Shown one piece after another: positions 5,312 through 7,991 of a stretch of DNA of 7,991 nt. The stretch is taken from assembly GCA_029856295.1 (NCBI GenBank), contig JAHQWS010000087.1, positions 1 to 7,991 of the forward strand, given 5' to 3'. A program made the position numbers and the translations under genes. The notes beneath the pieces are model-generated. The model was not told the DNA's origin and searched no databases. It saw only the letters and a list, made by a program, of their open reading frames with translations. Numbering within the stretch: position 1 is the first letter of the stretch; each line of letters starts with the position of its first letter. This stretch comes from Promethearchaeia archaeon. GTDB taxonomy: Archaea > Asgardarchaeota > Lokiarchaeia > Sigyniarchaeales > SOKP01.

Positions 5312-6811
5312 TTATTGTTTTATATCATTCTCTAATATATTTCTTAATTTTTTTCCATGTTCATAAAAAGCTATAAACGCCTTTGTTGCTCTTCGAAGAT
5401 CAGGATATACTATAAAACCATCTTTAATAAGCCTTTTATAATATCTTTTTCTAATAATGATGGGAGAATCGGGCAATATAAGGATAAGGATTTTGTTTAA
5501 TGACTCAATATATTCCTTCATTATTGTTAAGTTATTGTACATCGTTTCAAAGCTCTTTTTATCACGATGTCGTGCATCTGTATGCATTATTATAAGCTGT
5601 ATATCCTCTGAAATTGCTGCTTTACATAGATCAAGATATTGTTGATACCTTCTTGATGAAATCCAAGGCATATCAAGTGGATTAGAAAGCGACCCAACTT
5701 TTATAGGATATATTTTCATTAACTTTTCTATCGTTTTATCATCAAATAAGGGTAAATTCAGTCCTAATTCTGTTAAAGTATCCGTATCAAGAATGCCGAG
5801 ACCCCCCGACCAGATAATTATTAAAGTATTTTTTCCTTTGGGATAAAGATTTATTTGATCTTTTATTGATAGTTTTTGATTATTTTTATAAAATCTGTTA
5901 AATATGAATAAGAAATCAATTAATTCATTTATAGAGCTTCCAACCTCAATTAAAGGTGTTTGATTATACACTGCTCTCCATATTTTCTCATCTGTTCCAA
6001 GTGAGCCAGTGTGGGTTAATACGGCAGATCGCCCTCTCTTAGTCTTACCTCCTCTTAAAAATAAAACGGGTTTTCTCATATTTTTCAATAGGTTAAATAA
6101 TTTTCTTCCCTCATTTATTCCGTAGCGAGAAAATCCTTCAAAATATATAACTATAATCTCAGTTTCTTCATCTTGATTAAAGAATTCCAAAAAATCAGAA
6201 ACTTGTAAGTTTACACAGTTGCCAATACTTGCCCCCTTTGAAAAAGTGAGATTATGTCTAATGAAACCGTACCTTATCGTTCTTGAACATAAATCACCTG
6301 AATGAAAAATCAATCCAATAATTCCTTTTTCTGTAGGAAAATCTGGAAGATATGAGCAATGTTTTGGACAATAAACTCCCATACAATTGGGGCCGATTGC
6401 TCGTGTGTTAGGATACTCATGATCTAAAATATATTTTATCTCATCTTCAATTTTCACCCCCACTTCATCAGCTTCACCGGTTCTGGCTGTAAAAAAGTGA
6501 ATAAATTTTACTGTTTTAGTCGCTAAAATCTCTTTTAAAGATTGAATAAGGTGATCTCTCCCCACGGCTAAGATTAAGAGATCAATTGTATCAGTAGGTA
6601 TATCACCAAAAGATTTGTAGCACTTTACCCCTAATAATTCCTCCTCCGATGGAGAAATTAAAAATAAATTTTCTTGGTTAAAACCTTGTGTTTTAAATCC
6701 TTCTATGAAAAAGGAGAAATTCTCTTTTGCTTCAAAAATAGCAACAGTCTGGGGCTTAAACAAGCCATCAATAGATTTAATATCGTTATTATTGTTCATG
6801 AAAATTCTCAT
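5312..6811 (-). CDS. ACD alpha-subunit-like protein, paralogue A (most altered CoA loop)
   Basis: This 499-residue protein is the first of the array and has the same three alpha-type domains (about 18-148, 163-302 and 325-490) and no ATP-grasp domain. H267 in THTG and E225 in YFEGF retain the phospho-histidine centre. Its CoA-binding half departs most from the family: E27-A-K instead of GAS, S53-P-S-E56 where the others have Lys after PS, and TARTGE where the others have TAG-x-GE. Like B it has HSGD, and GNCVNL in place of GN-x-x-D. SGGLGI and NPLDMPW mark domain three. Its start lies inside the membrane zinc-ribbon gene, with a 23-base overlap from the ATG at 6811 or 11 bases from the ATG at 6799. 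The second ATG (M5) gives an N-terminus matching B and has a weak GAGA upstream, so it may be the real start. Operon co-expression with the membrane protein is likely. Confidence 0.87.
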   Translation of the reverse strand: MRIFMNNNNDIKSIDGLFKPQTVAIFEAKENFSFFIEGFKTQGFNQENLFLISPSEEELLGVKCYKSFGDIPTDTIDLLILAVGRDHLIQSLKEILATKTVKFIHFFTARTGEADEVGVKIEDEIKYILDHEYPNTRAIGPNCMGVYCPKHCSYLPDFPTEKGIIGLIFHSGDLCSRTIRYGFIRHNLTFSKGASIGNCVNLQVSDFLEFFNQDEETEIIVIYFEGFSRYGINEGRKLFNLLKNMRKPVLFLRGGKTKRGRSAVLTHTGSLGTDEKIWRAVYNQTPLIEVGSSINELIDFLFIFNRFYKNNQKLSIKDQINLYPKGKNTLIIIWSGGLGILDTDTLTELGLNLPLFDDKTIEKLMKIYPIKVGSLSNPLDMPWISSRRYQQYLDLCKAAISEDIQLIIMHTDARHRDKKSFETMYNNLTIMKEYIESLNKILILILPDSPIIIRKRYYKRLIKDGFIVYPDLRRATKAFIAFYEHGKKLRNILENDIKQ

Positions 6812-7394
6812 TTGTTTCTAATTCTTTTAAGCAAGTATAACAGTATTTGGGAAGTGAGTTAAATTCAGTCCCACAGTTGGGACATTTATATTTAATTTTC
6901 TCAACAATTTTTTTAAAATCTTCAAATTGAGCTTTACTTTTATGTCTCATGGTTTTATTTAATATGAAAGATAATCCAATTGAAAAAACCACGATAAAAA
7001 GACCAAGAATTAAGGTTTGTATAAAAAGAGTAGAAAAATGTGAATGAAAATAGTTAGGTGAATATCTATATAAGAATATATAAAAAAAGTAGTTTGGAAA
7101 GAAAAACGTGTATAAATTCATAGAATAAGAAGTTTTATAATCATCAAAATTAATTATAGGGATAAAAGATACGATAATCCAAGATATGTAAATAAAATAA
7201 ACCCCATTTAAATCATTTATATCAAATATTATATAATTTGCGAGGAATTGAATAATATCTTGCCGTTCTTTTGATACATCATTATCAAAATTTATCTTAA
7301 ATTTATAGTCAAAAATATAGATGAATAAACTTAAAATTACAATCTGAATAATAAAATTTACTACTTTAATTTTGAGGATGTTAAGTTTATCCAT
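6789..7394 (-). CDS. Four-segment membrane protein with C-terminal zinc ribbon
   Basis: This 201-residue protein is not a family I recognise. Four hydrophobic stretches are visible at about 12-29, 65-83, 94-111 and 122-145, long enough to span a membrane. They are followed by a short basic linker and a zinc ribbon with C171-P-N-C174 and C185-Y-T-C188 (CX2C-X10-CX2C), ending in an acidic tail. The ribbon would lie on the same side as the linker; the positive residues after the last segment suggest the cytoplasm. Such a ribbon can mediate protein or nucleic-acid contact, and no catalytic motif is seen. Its 3' end overlaps the start of paralogue A, so the two are probably translationally coupled and the protein may be a membrane partner or sensor for the array; that link is inferred from position only. 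The ATG at 7394 is the first in the frame and has no Shine-Dalgarno sequence. Composition is very rich in Ile, Phe, Tyr and Asn, in keeping with the AT-rich DNA. Confidence 0.8.
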   Translation of the reverse strand: MDKLNILKIKVVNFIIQIVILSLFIYIFDYKFKINFDNDVSKERQDIIQFLANYIIFDINDLNGVYFIYISWIIVSFIPIINFDDYKTSYSMNLYTFFFPNYFFYIFLYRYSPNYFHSHFSTLFIQTLILGLFIVVFSIGLSFILNKTMRHKSKAQFEDFKKIVEKIKYKCPNCGTEFNSLPKYCYTCLKELETNENFHEQ

Positions 7395-7428
7395 AATAAA
7401 TGTATAAATTTTAACATCAAATTAAATT

Positions 7429-7442
7429 CTTTTAAATAAATC
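7429..7442 (-). promoter_or_regulatory. Weak TATA-like promoter for the membrane protein and array operon
   Basis: The minus strand reads TTTATTTAAAAG over 7440-7429, about 40 bases before the ATG at 7394. At normal archaeal spacing this gives a start near 7408 and a leader of about 14 bases. A second TATA-like string around 7403-7409 is too close to the ATG to serve it. In such AT-rich DNA these matches are easily chance, so this is tentative. Confidence 0.3.
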
Positions 7443-7476
7443 CTAGTTATTTTGATGTGCCAAAATAGACTCTTTC

Positions 7477-7510
7477 AAATAAAAAATGCATAGTAAAAAT
7501 AAAATAAATT
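7477..7510 (-). terminator. Candidate T-rich terminator after the aminopeptidase gene
   Basis: Fifteen to fifty bases beyond the aminopeptidase stop, the minus strand has a series of T-tracts (T4, T5 and a T6 at 7481-7486) separated by A or short A/T words. This fits archaeal hairpin-independent termination and would separate the aminopeptidase from the array operon. No stem is apparent. Confidence 0.4.
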
Positions 7511-7524
7511 TTGAACGCAAGAAT

Positions 7525-7991
7525 TTAAAGAGAAAACTTGATATTTCCATTTTTCATTACGATTTTTCCATCAAGCTTAATTGTAGGATGCCATAAAACC
7601 AAATCATAGTGAATTGCTGCTTTTAAATTTCCACCAAGAGTTAGATTTGAACCAATGCCGATATGAGCAGAACCTAAAACACCTTCATCATCGAGCATTA
7701 CTCCCGTCATTTTGCATTTAGGATTTAATCCCACCCCTAGTTCTGCGATATTATATACATAGGGATCTCTTTTCGCTTCAAGATCTATTTTTAAAATCTC
7801 TGCTTGGTACCCTCCTTTAATTTCGGTAATAAAACCTTTAATTACCCTAAACTGTATTGATTCCTTAAGCAATCCAATTCCAAGGTAGGGAATACTTGCA
7901 TCTGCTACAATAATCCCTTCAGAAGTCCCTACTATAGGAGAGATATTAGCCTCAATAGTTGGAAATGTTGAAAATTGTCCTGGCCCTACGA
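7525..7991 (-). CDS. M29-type (AmpS/PepS-like) metallo-aminopeptidase, C-terminal part
   Basis: The frame is open from the right edge to the TAA at 7525-7527, giving 154 visible C-terminal residues; the N-terminus lies outside the window. M29 aminopeptidases remove N-terminal residues from peptides using two metal ions, usually in the cytoplasm. The visible part has the family's motifs in order: a F-P-T-I-E element near the edge (usual form LPAGE, Glu a metal ligand), EGIIVAD, an AELGVGLNP element (second Glu ligand), DDEGVLGSAHIGIG (His ligand), and IHYDLVLWHPTI (His and Asp ligands). It ends with a DGKIVMKNG segment, also typical. The protein therefore looks catalytically intact in the part seen. 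Related non-peptidase enzymes, such as 2,5-dihydroxypyridine dioxygenases, share this fold, so the exact substrate is open. It lies upstream of the array on the same strand but is separated by T-tracts, so a functional link is not implied. Confidence 0.82.
   Translation of the reverse strand, partial: VGPGQFSTFPTIEANISPIVGTSEGIIVADASIPYLGIGLLKESIQFRVIKGFITEIKGGYQAEILKIDLEAKRDPYVYNIAELGVGLNPKCKMTGVMLDDEGVLGSAHIGIGSNLTLGGNLKAAIHYDLVLWHPTIKLDGKIVMKNGNIKFSL

Larger units (their letters stand above)
714..6811 (-). repeat. Tandem array of four diverged paralogous genes
   Basis: Four genes of about 1.47-1.5 kb repeat head to tail, with start-to-start distances of 1515 (A to B), 1509 (B to C) and 1598 (C to D) bases. 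Protein collinearity runs over the full length of all four. At DNA level the strongest similarity is between A and B: identical blocks at 4503-4526 and 6006-6029 (24 bases) and at 4621-4646 and 6124-6149 (26 bases), both offset by exactly 1503. C and D share the FQSGD and GN-x-x-D states. This suggests stepwise duplication, with A/B the youngest pair. Confidence 0.85.

Noticed and set aside
714..6811. ATP-grasp (beta) domain hidden in the array
   Set aside because: Each protein ends with the third alpha domain at about residue 490 and the gaps are at most 113 bases, leaving no room for an ATP-grasp domain.
714..6811. Paralogues as pseudogenes
   Set aside because: All four frames are full length without stops or shifts and all keep the catalytic His and Glu motifs.
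4989..6862. Short plus-strand frames at 4989-5213, 5457-5645 and 6674-6862
   Set aside because: They lie inside clearly coding minus-strand genes, have no motifs and no ribosome binding site, and are explained as shadows.
7525..7872. TTG at 7872 as start of a short 115-residue protein
   Set aside because: The frame continues without a stop to the right edge, and the extra residues contain conserved M29 elements (FPTIE, EGIIVAD), so the TTG is an internal Leu codon.
1..7991. CRISPR array, tRNA, rRNA or insertion sequence
   Set aside because: No short regularly spaced repeats, no cloverleaf-like GC-rich segments, and no transposase or terminal inverted repeats were seen; the only large repeats are the paralogous genes.

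Overview
The window looks like AT-rich archaeal DNA, most likely from an Asgard (Lokiarchaeia-like) genome. The support is indirect: AT-rich TATA-type promoters with short or absent leaders, ADP-forming acyl-CoA synthetase (ACD) alpha-type proteins, small membrane and soluble proteins with zinc-ribbon cysteines, and T-rich rather than hairpin-type ends. The lineage is inferred; no marker gene is present. Every gene I can support lies on the minus strand, so transcription runs from high to low coordinates.

Layout in transcription order: (1) the C-terminal 154 residues of an M29-type metallo-aminopeptidase, entering from the right edge and ending at 7525; (2) a 130-base AT-rich gap with T-tracts and a weak promoter candidate; (3) a 201-residue protein with four predicted membrane segments and a C-terminal zinc ribbon (7394-6789); (4) four tandem paralogues of 488-499 residues, called A (6811-5312), B (5296-3830), C (3787-2303) and D (2189-714); (5) a 283-base intergenic stretch holding a perfect dyad over a candidate TATA box; (6) the N-terminal 143 residues of a possible zinc-binding protein that leaves the window at the left edge. 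Genes 3 to C are tightly packed (23-base overlap, then gaps of 15 and 42 bases) and probably form one operon. D follows a 113-base gap and has its own well-placed TATA box.

The main feature is the array. Each paralogue has the full alpha-subunit architecture of an ADP-forming acyl-CoA synthetase: CoA-binding Rossmann domain, succinyl-CoA-ligase-like flavodoxin domain with the phospho-histidine, and the third alpha domain. None carries the ATP-grasp (beta) domain, and no beta subunit is encoded in the window. All four keep the active-site His in a (S/T)HTG motif and the Glu of the YFEGF motif. Three of them (A, B, D) have a Glu where the CoA loop normally has Gly (GAS to EAK or EAS) and a Ser where the NP motif has Asn. 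Only C keeps both canonical residues. The array may therefore be a set of specialised alpha subunits sharing a beta subunit encoded elsewhere, a hetero-oligomer with one CoA-competent member, or a CoA or acyl-CoA sensing system associated with the upstream membrane zinc-ribbon protein. The sequence alone does not decide between these.
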